A stretch of DNA of 64,000 nucleotides. It comes from Welwitschia mirabilis (lineage: Eukaryota; Gnetophyta; Gnetopsida; Welwitschiales). How positions within the stretch are numbered: position 1 is the first letter of the stretch; the number at the start of each line of letters is the position of its first letter. Below, piece by piece: positions 1 to 11,835 of the stretch. The DNA lies in assembly GCA_051453625.1 (NCBI GenBank), contig JBOZIK010000001.1, positions 108,535,399 to 108,599,398 of the forward strand, in the 5' to 3' direction. The position numbers and the translations under genes were made by a program. The notes under the pieces are model-generated. The model was given only the letters and a program-made list of their open reading frames with translations. It was not told the origin of the DNA and ran no database searches.

Positions 1-230
1 ATATTAATATCTTTTAGATTACTCAAAACTTCCTATAAGAAGTAAAGAAAGTAAATAGACCTCCTCTAGATGTATTCATTTAGATGATAGTAAATTACCT
101 CTAGAGATTAAAGGAAGTAAATGGTTTCCTTTGGACATGTGCATTCAAATTACTATAAATTACCTCCATCAAGTAAAGGGAGTAAATGGTCTCCTTTAGA
201 AGTGCAACTAGAATAAATTAAAAATGTTTT
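1..230. repeat. Degenerate short tandem repeat, three copies
   Basis: Three imperfect direct copies of a roughly 65-75 bp unit start near 38, 114 and 178. Each has a GGAAGTAAATGG-like core followed by CTCCTTTAGAAGTG, and the first two also share a TAAATTACCTC segment. The array lies upstream of element A and could be part of its leader or LTR, but no LTR end or primer site is visible. Seen directly; the role is unknown. Confidence 0.5.
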
Positions 231-949
231 CTTGGTCACATCTTGTAATGCATTTTGAATTGTTTCAAAGTACATATTAGATTGTTCCGCATTTCATTCT
301 TGAATTATCTTAGTTACATTTTGATTTTTCTTGAAAATTCTATCTTATGCTTAGAAATCCCTTACTTAAACCTAGTCATGAATCATACTAGGAATAAAGG
401 TTATAGTTTTTACACCATGCTTACATATGCAGAACCTCCTTTGAAGAAGGACCTTGGAATGAGCTATCTTATGCAAGATGGATTGAGTTCTATTTTTATG
501 CTTACTATTTAGATGGATGCATTTATTTTAAGGACCTTAGATTTCTTAATAAATTATGATGTGAATATGGTTATTATACTCAAATTTATTTTAATAAGTG
601 TTATAAATGTAAGAATATTATTGGAATGTATTTATCTCCTTTTATTTAAAAGGATTATAAGTGTCATTTACTCTCCCTTAATGCAAAGTTAAATGTCAAT
701 GTTTGTGATTTATAGATTTATTGTATCTTAGATTAAGTCATAGATGGTATATTTTAAACAATATGTAGCTAAGGTTATTTATTATTTATAACAAAATAAT
801 TTTTAAGCATCTTACTAGATTAGATCTTTAAATCAAGTGACATTCATAGTTTTTGGATTAAAATTTAGGACATTATACTTTAGAATTAGAGTAAGCTTGA
901 AGTTTTCTATTTTGGATTTTAGTACATTACAAAAGTAGCTCTCACGTCT
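231..949. other. No recognisable gene; probable decayed gag or leader of element A
   Basis: An open frame of 85 codons (255-512, +) has no family resemblance I can name. By position, 5' of a gypsy protease, this stretch should hold gag of element A, but no gag motif survives that I can recognise. Confidence 0.3.
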
Positions 950-1780
950 TACAACTAAGAAGATAAAAGCCTTGATGATGACATAGAAATTCTTGATCAA
1001 CCTAGATTCCCTTTAGCTTTTAAAGAAAAATCCAATCACAACATAACTAATGAGAACATTAGAAAAAAGCCTTCAACTACTTGGTTAGAAAGATTAAAGA
1101 CTTATCCTATGTATGATGATCATCTTAAGGCAATTATGTAAGATATAAGTATCAATATATCTTTCCAGGAAATATTCCAAGATAATCCTAGATACAACAA
1201 AATGTAGAAGGATTTAATCAAAGAATAAATAGAAAAGAACCATATCAAGCAAGTTGTTCATTACACAATTCCATTTTAGATTAGTAGCACAAAAATGTAT
1301 AAAATTCAAAGATCCATGGGCTACCATAGTTAGTATTACCTCATAAAGAATAAAAGAGATCAATAAAGAACTAATAGATATAGGATCTAGTGTCAACATT
1401 ATGCCATTTCATATTTGTAAAAGATTTGGATTAGAAAATAGGATTAAATTAATAAAAATTGTGTTGGATCTAGTTGATGAAACTCTTAAAAATCTAATTA
1501 GAGTTATTAAGGATATAGTCATAAAATTGAAGAGGTATTTTACCCTATAGATGTGGATATTATTAATTTAGAAAATAATGGAGGATACCCCTTACTCTTA
1601 GGAAGAAAGTTTTGTGCAACAACCCATTGCATTATTGATACATGAACAGGAATGAGGGAATGTCATGTAGGAAATAGTAAATTCACTATTAGAGTCTTTG
1701 ATGTGATTGAGAAAGATATGGAAGAATATTTTGATCTTGAGCAACAAATTAAACCTCAATGATTATTTGACATCATCCTT
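950..1780 (+). pseudogene. Element A: gag C-terminus and aspartic protease remnant (Ty3/gypsy, Athila/Tat-like)
   Basis: In several frames this reads as the gag-protease junction of a plant Ty3/gypsy polyprotein. At about 1368-1420 the peptide ELIDIGSSVNIMPF matches the retropepsin active-site region, with the catalytic Asp codon at 1377-1379 (D-I-G). Downstream, near 1575-1640, GGYPLLLGRKFCATT matches the second conserved strand with its L-G-R motif. The family enzyme cleaves the Gag-Pol precursor inside the particle. The frame contains stops, for example after CIID near 1641, and a frameshift between the two motifs, so it is non-functional. A 10-base N run at 1803-1812 follows. The RT remnant lies about 250 bp downstream in the same orientation. 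Confidence 0.75.
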
Positions 1781-2029
1781 TAAAAGAGAGGATTCTCACT
1801 TTNNNNNNNNNNATTAATTAATCTTAATAATAATTTCTTAGAGAATGGATAAATTGAGAAAAGAAATAAAAACTTTGAATCACTCATTAATAATAATGCT
1901 CAACATGTTAAATCCATAAAAAATGTTCTACATCAAGAGAGGATTTCAAACGATCATTCTAATTTAAAATTTAAAGAACTACCAAATGGATTGAAATACA
2001 TCTTTTTAAATTGTGACCTTCAGAAACCC

Positions 2030-2960
2030 TTGATCATTAATGTATTCCTTCATCCCTCTTAAGATGAATCACTACTTCAACTTCTTAAATATAAGACACA
2101 TGCTTTTCTTAATATCACAAAAGATCTTTTAACCATTTTTTCTTCCATTGTTCAATAAAAAATATATTTCAAAGATAATTTCATTCCCATTAGACAACCA
2201 CAAAGAAGACTTAATCTTGCCCTTAAGTAAGTAGTAAAGAAAAAAATCATCAAACCTATAGATGCAAAAATCATTTGTATCATTTATGATAGTGAATGGG
2301 TTAGCCCTATTACTGTATTACCAAAAAAAGATGAGAAGTGATGAGATTACATTGATTTTATAAATCTTAATGATGTCATCAAAAAATACTATTATTCCTT
2401 AGCTTTTCTAGATTAAGTTCTTAATAGGATCCAAGGCCATGTATATTATTTCTTTCTTGAGGTATATAGTTATTATAATCAAGTATGCATAGCTAATGAA
2501 GATTAAGTCAAGATGACTTTCACCTTTCTTTTTGATATCTTTATCTTTAGACGAATGTCCTTTGATTTATGAAAAGTACCTAAAACCTTTAAAAGGGCTA
2601 TGATGGGTATATCTTCAAATATAATTAAAAAATCAATAGAAATCTTCATAGATGACATTTCAATTTTTTAAGATTCTTTTAAGTAAAATTTAGAAAGATA
2701 AGAAAAATTCCTTAACTGGTGCATAAAAATTACCCTTCATTTGAATTGTGAAAAGAGTTACATTTTGGTAAGAGATGGGATAGAGCTAGATCATCATATT
2801 TCTAGAAATGAAATTTAAATGGATCCTACTAAAAGAGATATCATTAGAAACCTCCCTTCTCTAATTAATATAAAACTAGTTAGATCTTTTTTTAATCATG
2901 ATGGATTTTATGAAAGGTTCATTGAATATTATGCTAAAATTTGTAAACCTCTTCATTCTC
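2030..2960 (+). pseudogene. Element A: reverse transcriptase remnant (Ty3/gypsy)
   Basis: The translation follows a gypsy RT from its N-terminal fingers (IRQPQRRLNLALK near 2192, WVSPITVLPKK near 2297) through the palm to the connection domain. The catalytic box reads F-I-D-D at 2645-2656, so both metal-binding Asp residues remain. Conserved Gln positions are stops: in the FLDQ-type motif (TAA at 2414-2416) and in the following EDQ-type motif (TAA at 2504-2506). More stops lie near 2340 and 2570. The enzyme would copy element RNA into cDNA. Order and spacing (protease, RT, RNase H, integrase, all +) show one collapsed pol. The Athila/Tat lineage is inferred from the protease-RT wording and the long tail after integrase. 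Confidence 0.85.
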
Positions 2961-3019
2961 TCTTAGAAAAGGATGTTGAATTCCATTGAAATAAATCTTG
3001 TTAAGGTTCCTTTAAAAAT

Positions 3020-3460
3020 CTTAAAGACAAGATCACTTGAACATTAATTGTTGAAGGATCTAATTGGAATAAAGATTTTAAACTTATATTTGATGTAAGT
3101 AAAATTGCTGTAGGAGATGTATCAGGACAAAAACGTAAGAAAGTTTTTAATGATTTTTTGTATATTATTAGAAACCTTTCAAGATCTTAACTTAATTATA
3201 CCACTACTGAAAACGAAATGCTTTCCATCATCTTTTGTTTTGATAAACTTTAACTCTATTTTGTTGGTTTTTATACTAATTTCTATATTAATCATGCTCC
3301 CATTCGATATCTCATGACCAAGAAAAATTCTAGTACAAGACTTATTAAATGAATACTATTAATTCAAGAATTAAACCTAACCATCATTGATAAAAAAAGG
3401 AAACATAATTGTATTTCTAATTATTTATCTAAAATCCATCATAAACAAAATCCCTTACAA
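3020..3460 (+). pseudogene. Element A: RNase H and connection domain remnant
   Basis: The peptide near 3045-3115 (VEGSNWNKDFKLIFDVS) and the next segments (TTENEMLSIIFCFDK, HAPIRYLMTKK, LIQELNLTIIDKK) follow the RNase H domain of plant gypsy pol in order. The family's first catalytic residue, in a C-D-A-S-like motif, is represented by F-D-V-S. The closing SDHLSR-like motif survives as NYLSKI near 3420. Frameshifts split it, so one piece appears as an open frame at 3117-3317 in another frame. The domain would remove the RNA strand during reverse transcription. Non-functional. Confidence 0.75.
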
Positions 3461-3639
3461 TTTTTTCCTTGTCTTCATATTCAAGATAATTTTCTAGATG
3501 AACAACTCTTTTTCATTGCACATTCTTATTCCATCTCTTCTAAACATCTTACCCACCCCATAGTATGTTAATATTGTTAACTTTCTTGTTACTCTAAAAA
3601 CTCCCTAACATTGGACTCATAATCAAAGAAGAACTTTTC

Positions 3640-4474
3640 TTTATAAAATAGGAGACTATGAATGCTATGAACCTTACCTTTATTAAAGATACAAATACTA
3701 AATGATGAGAAAATATGTGCCATAATGAAAGAAATATAATATCCTTACTCTTTGTCATGGTAAATTATCTGGAGATCATTTTAATAGCCAAAAGACTTTT
3801 ATGAAAATCCTCCATGCAGGTTTTTTATTAGCCTATTTTATTCAAAGATTCATTTAAATTTATAAGAAAATGTGATGCTTATTGATGTTTTAATAGACTT
3901 TTTAAATGTCAATGCGTTCCTCTCTATCTATCTTAGAGTGAAAACCTTTTGATTATTAGGGTATAAACTTCATAGACCTTCATACATGTCTTCTTATAAT
4001 ACAAATTACATCCTAGTGGCTATTGATTATGTGATAAATGGGTAGAATCTATTCTTACAATCATAAATGATGCCAAAACTATGTGTTTTTATCTTAGATC
4101 TAATATTTTCCAAAGATTTAGCTTTTCTAGAATCTTGATTAGTAACTAAGGCACTCATTTTATAAATAAGGCTATTACAAAACTTCTTCTCTCTATTGGA
4201 ATTAAGCATAGAATATAAAATGCTTATCATCCTTAAAGCAATAGTCAAGCTAAAAATGCTAATAATAAAATAAATAAAATTCTTCAAAAACTAATCTCCC
4301 AATATAAGAAGTCTTAGTCTGTCAAGCTTTATAATGTACTTTAGGCATATTGTATTAGTTGGCATAATTTACTTGGTTTTTCTCCTTATGAGCTTGCGTA
4401 TGGTAAATTTTGTATTCTCCCATTGATGTATTCTATAATGTTTATAAAACCATTCATTAACTTAATGTTATGGA
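3640..4474 (+). pseudogene. Element A: integrase remnant
   Basis: The first part (from about 3660) is badly decayed. From 3943 the catalytic core is clear: GINFIDLH (first Asp), a VAIDYV-like strand near 4014, FQRFSFSRILISN then stop then GTHF (second acidic region, TAA at 4147-4149 replacing Gln), and AYHP then stop then SNSQA near 4222-4250 (TAA at 4234-4236 replacing Gln of the HPQ-type motif). The family protein inserts cDNA into host chromosomes. The frame ends at a 100-base N run (4475-4574), and the 19 bases after it repeat the bases before it, so the join is doubtful. Confidence 0.8.
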
Positions 4475-4574
4475 NNNNNNNNNNNNNNNNNNNNNNNNNN
4501 NNNNNNNNNNNNNNNNNNNNNNNNNNNNNNNNNNNNNNNNNNNNNNNNNNNNNNNNNNNNNNNNNNNNNNNNNN

Positions 4575-5000
4575 ATCAACTTAATGTTATGGATTTTGAT
4601 GATAATCTTTATCATATACTTGTCCAACTTTAACATGTTAATAAGAAAGGCAATCATGTTATTCATAGACAACTCATCCAAAAAGCTCAAGAAAACTTTT
4701 GTCATGATGAAAATATATCTTTAAATCTTTTTAACTTGGTCAGTTGTTCTATTTCTTAATACTCAAGTACATCTTCTTCATAATAAAATTGACTTCTAAA
4801 TGGCTAGGCCCTTACTAAATAGAGAAAGTTCATATTAATGGCTCTATTGAGATTTTCAATTTAAACACTTATAAAATGTTCAAAGTAAATGAATAATAGT
4901 TGAAGTAATATCAATCACTAAATTATTATCATTATACTATAAATATGATTGAAGTAGTTAACTTATATTATCCTCGTAATCAAGACTAACATTTTCTCTT
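4575..5000 (+). pseudogene. Element A: C-terminal end of integrase/pol
   Basis: After the gap the sequence resembles the integrase C-terminus of plant gypsy elements: a run near 4800-4880 equivalent to the S-R-W-x-G-P-F region (TAGGCCCTT near 4805), then a short strand equivalent to GAIEI (NGSIEIFNL near 4835) and a FKVN-like end near 4880. Stops interrupt it. A parallel copy of this segment lies at 36655-36910. Confidence 0.6.
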
Positions 5001-8000
5001 TACCATTATCAAAATAGTTTCTTAGCCAGATTCTTTAGTTAAGTTATTTTACTACTTGATAATTTATTAACTTGGTTTTGTATTATATTTTATATATGTT
5101 TTTATGAAAATAATTCTTTACTTTAGGAGTTTATAATGATAAAAATTATATTTTATCCAATCTAAGACATTCCAATGTCTATAAACTTTAATGTCTATAA
5201 TACCTTATGATTAAGTACTAATCATGACAAATCAGATGCTAATTTGTAACTTCATACTTACTTAATTTATTATTTGAATGATCAATAAAAGTTTCAAAAA
5301 AGAAAATCATAATATATTATTTCAAGAAAAAAAATCTTTTAAAAAAAAGAAAAAGAAAAAAATAAAATTTCAAATAAATTTTATGATGTCCTGCTGCAAG
5401 CATACCATAATAAATTTTCATGAAAATGGCCTTTGGTAGTATGTTATGGTAGCTATGAAGACTCCACCAAAGAGTTAATTGATCATGATCTATTCTCAAC
5501 TTATGACTCTTTATTCTTTTAGCAATGGTTGCACTCCCCTCATCATGATGAATGGAATTTCTTAACAACTAATTGACTNNNNNNNNNNNNNNNNNNNNNN
5601 NNNNNNNNNNNNNNNNNNNNNNNNNNNNNNNNNNNNNNNNNNNNNNNNNNNNNNNNNNNNNNNNNNNNNNNNNNNNNNAATGGACTTTGGTAGTATGATA
5701 TAGTAGCTATGAAGACTCCACCAAAGATTTAATTAATCATGATCTAATCTCAACTTATGACTTTTTATTCTTTTAGCAATGGTTACACTCCCCTCATCAT
5801 GATGAATGGAATTTCTTAACAACTAATTGACTTGATTTCTATAACTTTAAAGGCATAACTTCAAGAGAATGATGTAACATATTAATGATTGGATGATAGA
5901 TTAGCCAAAGTTTATTATTTCTTTAGAAAATTATTTGATTAATTTTAGTCTTGATATTAATTAGTACCATGTAGAAGAATCATTTGATATTGCCGAAATC
6001 ATTTTCCCTATCACATGAAGCTTATTATGATCTAGCACTAAATCATGCATCTTTTCTGTCAAGCCATTATAAGATGAAAACCATTAAATCTAGTTAGGTA
6101 AATATTTATGATAAAATAGTTAATCTTCTTCATATGCCTTTTCATCCATTTGTTTTTACACATTCTTAACTATTTTTACCTAAAAGTATTAAAGACTTTG
6201 TCACATTTTACTCTCATATTTATAGAACATATAGATTCTTAGTTGTTCATTAGCCTTTTCCTATTCTTGCTTTTATCTTTGACCCTCGGTTTCATTTCCA
6301 TCTTATTTTTTCTTTTTATTTTTTGGTTGTATTTTTCTATTTTATTTATCTTTCTTATTTGACTTTCCTTGCTACTTTTAGCTTGTTTTTTTTAGTCTCA
6401 TAAGTACATTTGCTTAAAAATTTATGACAAATTTATCTACTTCATGGAAATGAAATCTTTGAAATCCTTAAACATTTAACTTTAATTTAAAGGAAAATAT
6501 TTAATATAAATATGTTTAGCATAATTTTAAAGTAATAAACTTTAAACTCAATACATATCTTCCTCATGATGTTAAAATGGAGTATCATTTTTTAATATGC
6601 ATTCTATGTCTAACAATAGAAGATATTTATGCTTGAGTATTATGTTTTATCCTTTTTTCAATTTGACTTACTTCTATCCTTTTCTACTATCTTTTTCATG
6701 GATTGACCAATTCTTAGTAGGAGGCTATGTTGTAAATCTAATTAGCGATATTTAAGATCAAGTTTAAAGTATGTTTTAGGCATATTTAATAGGATTTCAA
6801 GCTAAACAAGAAGAATCTAAATCTCAATGACAATGATCACATAGAACATTAAATTTAGAGATAATGAACCTTTTTTTGGACATATTTCACACTCCTTAAC
6901 TTTTTTTAGAGCATCATAAACCTAGTGCAGAAAGATGGATGATGATTAGAAGGCTAGAGAATGAAGAAGAAATTATCCTCTACCTCATTATTTAGATGAC
7001 ACTCAACTAGATGACCAATAGGATCAATAAATAGAGAAAACACGTTTCTACTGATTGTTATCCATCCTATTATTGAGATGATACTCTAGATAATGACAAT
7101 CATTGAAGCATCTAAATCACATTTTGAAGATGTACCAAGAAGAAGACAAAATGTACTATAAAATTTAGCACTGTTGGAAGAGATAGTAATGTATCAATTA
7201 CATTAAAAGCTATGATCAAGTTTATTAATATACTTTCAAAAGGTGAAGATTAGGTTTTGTAATAATAAGCTATATATGCTAAGAAAGAAGTCAATTATAA
7301 CTAATAGAAGCACAATAAATAAAACTTATAAATTTCACTATTGATAGTTATCTATCTCATCATCTAAACGACACTTAGGATGATACCCCACTTATGAAAC
7401 TTAATTCCCATTAAGAATAAAAATGGAAAATAAGAGGATATTAGAAGAAAAAAATACTCATCATCTACCATCTCGTCTATATGACATCCAAGTAGATGAT
7501 ACCTATAAAGAATACAATACAAACTTCATCAATTATAAAATCATTGTTATGGTCACCTCTAGTCTGTTACAACTCTTTGGTAATCTTAATAGTTATTCAA
7601 AATTTATAAATACCTTACTAAGATTTTTCATTTCTTCTCTTTGATGCATCAATTAGTTTTGTAATGATTTGAAGATCAATTAAGCAAGGGATCCATCCTA
7701 GTTGCTGAGAAGGACATTTCTTGGTATTGGGTTATGCCTTATTCATTTAGGAGTTTTTGCTTTATACATCGATGTAGAAACACTATGATTAATGCAAGTC
7801 ATTTTATTTCTTTTAAATATTCTCTCTTATAATCTTTATATGTTATGTTAAAATCAAGCTAATTGTATAAGATTAATTTTGATTTCTAATATAGTATATG
7901 AGGCCAACTTGGGTGATAACAAGTTGGTGCATTTAGTTAGGATTTGTATTTAGGTTGCATTCATTTTTACATTTTATAGTTATTACATCATTGCATTCTT

Positions 8001-8300
8001 AATTCTAAAGTTAAATTAGGAAATCATTTTAGTTCTATACTTTGTAACTAAATTAATCTTTTAGCTTCCTCTTTAAAATTTCTTTCTAGAGTATGAAATT
8101 TGGATTAACTCCCATATAGTACTATGTTTTATTTGAGTTTCATTTATATTTCTAGCTATCAAAGATAAATAATTCACTAAAAGAAAATATAAGATTGATC
8201 ACATGATTCACATTTCAACAAATTATAAACTTAGTTAAAATAAGTTTATTATATAACACGGAATATATTTTAGCATTATTGTTGAGGATAATGGCATGGT
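5000..8300 (+). mobile_element. Element A: long post-integrase tail
   Basis: No intact ORF. The stretch is aligned by eye with 36910-40455, same order and strand, so it is part of the element and not host DNA. Matching landmarks are TTTTATGATGTCCT near 5380 and 37527, CATCATGATGAATG near 5543 and 37680, GCAAGGGATCCATC near 7684 and 39904, and TCTAGAGTAT near 8085 and 40313. Athila/Tat elements carry an extra env-like or unknown ORF here. Some open pieces exist (7423-7644, 73 aa), but I cannot assign a domain. Between 6970 and 7510 a motif of the form CTCATCATCTAGATGACA recurs at least four times. The end near 8280 has TTGAGGATAATG, a phrase often seen just before the 3' LTR in this lineage. 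Confidence 0.55.
5425..5832. repeat. Gap-flanking duplication (154 bp each side of a 100-N run)
   Basis: 5425-5578 and 5679-5832 are nearly the same sequence, separated only by N at 5579-5678, and the sequence then continues as a single copy. This is best read as two overlapping contigs or alleles joined without merging. The minus-strand frame at 5317-5568 lies in this region and is spurious. Confidence 0.8.
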
Positions 8301-9560
8301 AGAAGCTTAGAAGAGCATCGAATTTATTTTTTGCAAATTTTCTAGTTAGTTTTCATTTTGCTAGTTATTTATACTAGTCATTCTAGACATATATGAACTA
8401 ACCCTTNNNNNNNNNNNNNNNNNNNNNNNNNNNNNNNNNNNNNNNNNNNNNNNNNNNNNNNNNNNNNNNNNNNNNNNNNNNNNNNNNNNNNNNNNNNNNN
8501 NNNNNNGTCATATATGAACTAGTCCTTGGTTTCTTTTCTTTTGAGTATTTTCCTAGTGATTGATACTAGTCATTTGAGTGATACTTAAACTAATCTGATT
8601 TTAAGTTTGCTTTTGTTTTAGTCTAACTTATTTTAAGTGCAAATCTAATAATGTATTTTTATATGTTACTTAAGAAAAAAAAATTAATTATCATTATATG
8701 ATTTCTTTACTTGCTACATTTTATAACTCAGTTTTTTAATTTTATGTTCTATGAATTTCTTGTGTCATAAAACATTNNNNNNNNNNNNNNNNNNNNNNNN
8801 NNNNNNNNNNNNNNNNNNNNNNNNNNNNNNNNNNNNNNNNNNNNNNNNNNNNNNNNNNNNNNNNNNNNNNNNNNNNAATTTCTTGTATCATAAAACATTA
8901 AAAAATTAAAATTTTTATTATTTTATTAAAGAATTGGTTATTTGCATTCACATTTTTCTTTTCTGTTCTACTCTCCTATGACCTTGATATGTTATTTAAT
9001 TCATGAAAAATCTATAAATGCTTATGTTTTTACTAAACATTTAGCTTGCAATTAAACTAGTTTTGCCACCTACCCTAATTAGCATCATCATCTTCTATGC
9101 ATAAAATATTCTAAGCTTTTCTTTAAACCCTTTGTTGAAATCCAAAATCTTCTTTGCCTTATAAGACCTATCAAAATCATTTGAAAACTAGCCTAAATAT
9201 TGTCTAACCTATTTTGGCATGCCTTAAATACATAATGAATCCAAAATATTGATTATAAATACTATAAATAATATGAACCTCTTCACTAGTACAAGAAGCA
9301 CACAATGAAATAAACACTATGATAACTCCTAAAGCGCTCAAGCCTCAACTTTCTAGGATAATCCAAATAATAATCAATAAGACTCCTCATCCCAATAACA
9401 ACAAAATTCAATGACCCTCTTAACGAAGCATCATCTAACTAAGAACTAATCAATTGGCTAACCTTCTATTACTTTGTCTAAGAGGTGGTCAAATGATAAG
9501 CTATTATAACCAACACTAATCCACCTAAGCACATTCTTCATGATTGCTTCTAACTATAAT
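8300..9560. other. Unassigned region between elements A and B, possible LTR/leader
   Basis: No coding similarity. Between 8370 and 8590 the motif ACTAGTCAT(T) plus GA(T)ACTT/GAACTA repeats, interrupted by a 100-N run (8407-8506) whose flanks are similar. A second 100-N run (8777-8876) is flanked by duplicates of AATTTCTTGTRTCATAAAACATT. Position between a pol 3' end and a gag of the same broad lineage would suit an LTR shared by, or abutting, both elements. I cannot find a primer site or LTR ends. Confidence 0.3.
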
Positions 9561-9589
9561 GCTTAGCAATACCTTCTTGTATAGTGTAG

Positions 9590-10900
9590 TCCTTTATAAA
9601 TTAAATATTAGAGTTTAAGACCTCCACTATCCAAATTTTATCTCACTTCTATGACCTAGAATCTAAGGATTCATACCTTTACCTTAAGGAATTTGAATGT
9701 TTTCTATCAACTATTCCCAATACTCAAATACATATGTTGACTTTAGACTTATCTTATTCTTATTTTTCCTAAAGTGGAAGGTGAAATCTTGGCTGTACAC
9801 CCTCAAACTCTTATTCATTAAAAGTAAATTAGAATTAAGCAAGGCCTTCATATTAAAATTTTTTCCTAATCACAAAAAAATGCATTAAGAAAAGAAATAA
9901 TTAACTACCAGTAGAAAGATCATGAGACATTTTTCTAATCTTTAGAATAATTCAAGAACTTGTTATAAAAATTCCTTAAACATGTGTTGGAGTCAAGAAG
10001 GGACATAAGTATTTTTTCCTAATGGATTGCCCATGAATAATAGGCAATTGGTAGAAATAATAAGTAGAGGAAATTTTCTTGGCATTCCCTTAGATGAAGT
10101 TTGGAAATATCTAGAAAGTGTAGTTAAGAGTTTTAAAACTTGTGAGAATCCTATATAACCATCTGGAACTCACCATTCTATTAGATTTACAAGTGTATTT
10201 AAGGTCCTAAAAAGCTTTAAAATAATAACANNNNNNNNNNNNNNNNNNNNNNNNNNNNNNNNNNNNNNNNNNNNNNNNNNNNNNNNNNNNNNNNNNNNNN
10301 NNNNNNNNNNNNNNNNNNNNNNNNNNNNNNNNNNNNNNNNNNNNNNNNNNNNNNNNNNNNNNNNNNNNNNNNNNNNNNTTAATGAGCAAGTTAATGTAAT
10401 AGGGTACTAGTGGAAAAATCAAAAAAAATGATCCTCACTTAAACACATATAATCTTGGATGGAGAAATCACCTTAATATTTCTAGAAAATAATAAAATCT
10501 AATTGATCAATCAAGAAATAAATTTTCATAATCTTACGCCCTTTCCATCTAATTATCAAAACCCACCTTCATCCATTCCCATTGAGGAATTAGTAAGTAA
10601 ATTTATGAAAACTTAAGTACAAATCAATCATAAACATGAATCAATACTTAAGCAACATTTCTCATCACTAAATAATATTGAATAAACCATTCAACAACTT
10701 TAATAAATCAAAATCTAGATTATCTTTACATTAAATCAAATAGATCCAAGAAAACTTCTAGTAAGTACTCAACCAAACCACAAATGAATTATATTCATAG
10801 AAGAAGGCCCAAACTACTTGAAATAAACTAAAGCTATTCGACTTCAAAATGGCACAAATATTAACCAAGATTTAAGTCAAAGTCAATTAAAGATGAGGGG
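9590..10900 (+). pseudogene. Element B: gag remnant (Ty3/gypsy, Athila/Tat-like)
   Basis: The plant retrotransposon gag domain is visible across frames. YLKEFE near 9680 is followed by KVKSWLYTLK near 9778-9810 (the family's KAKSWL signature) and KAFILKFFPNHKK near 9840-9885. Then come NGLPMNNRQLVEIISRGNF near 10021-10078 and a D-E-V-W-K-Y-L segment near 10095. The part after an unsized gap (10231-10378) carries an N-terminal-to-linker segment ending in LQNGTNIN near 10845, the place where the family has an L-R-S-G-like peptide. Gag would form the particle. Frameshifts and stops make it inactive. Protease follows in the same orientation. Confidence 0.75.
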
Positions 10901-11830
10901 AAGGAAAATTAAAAAAATACAACTTCTTACCAAGAATATTTACCCTTCTTCCAAGCTTTGAATTAAGAAAATATAAAATACTTAGAAAAATGTTTACCCA
11001 CCTACAAAGAGCCTTTATGCTTTTCCCAGTGACTTTGAAAGAAAAACATCTAGAAATAAAAATTAAAGATCTTAGAAATTTTTAAAGAAGTTAAGATTAA
11101 TATGCCTCTTTTAAAAGTAATTAAAAAGATTCCTTCATATGAAAAATTCCTTAAGGATACATGCATAATGAAAAGACACATGAACATAAAAAACAAAGCC
11201 TGTTTAGCCCAACAAACTAATGAAATCTTTTAAAATTAGTTTTTACTTGAGTATAAAGATCTAAGTTATTCAACAATATTTATTACAATTGGGGATAAAA
11301 ACATTAAACAAGTCTTATTAGATTTAGAAGTAAGTGTTAATATCCTATCCCATTATGTATAAGAAACTTGAACTTAAAAAAGGTTAAATGTATCAAACTC
11401 TAATTGCAATTAGTCGATAACTTTATAAGACCAAAAGATGTAATAGTTCAAGTTGATAATTTCTATTTAGAAATGGACATAACAAAATGTACTTTAGTAC
11501 CTCTTATTTTAAAAAGGCCTTTCCTTATAATGTTCAATTTTCTTATTAGTTATAGGAGTGGTCAGATGAAAATATTTTTTAACAACATGACTTTTAACTT
11601 AAATATTTTTAACACAATGTAATTATTAGGTGATCCTAAAGAGGTTAATTAAATTAAGAAAACTTGTGACTTTAAATATTATCCTCATGAGCCAAATATT
11701 TCTAATCCTATACCATAACTTAAACATCACTTATTTAACTCAAAACCCACTAGTTACATTATTTTTGAGTTACATTACTTTTAAGTCTTCTATAATAAGT
11801 CATCTTACAAAAGAATAAGTTTTGCTTAAG
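10900..11830 (+). pseudogene. Element B: gag-protease remnant
   Basis: From about 10920 the linker resembles the gag end of the same lineage. Near 11285-11345 the peptide GDKNIKQVLLDLEVSVNIL matches the protease active-site region, but the expected D-L-G is D-L-E. The open frame at 11404-11622 follows with VDNFIRPKDVIVQVDNFYLEM, then PLILKRPFL (LGRPFL-like) and GQMKIFFNNMTFNLNIFN, which match the rest of the domain in order. The remnant stops at 11830, where copia element 1 begins with a target duplication. I could not find B's RT on the far side (after 21975), so either B was already truncated or the rest is beyond recognition. Confidence 0.75.
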
Positions 11831-11835
11831 GATGA
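11831..11835. repeat. Target site duplication, left copy
   Basis: GATGA directly abuts the left LTR and is repeated at the right end (21971-21975). A 5-bp duplication is what Ty1/copia integrase makes. Confidence 0.65.
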
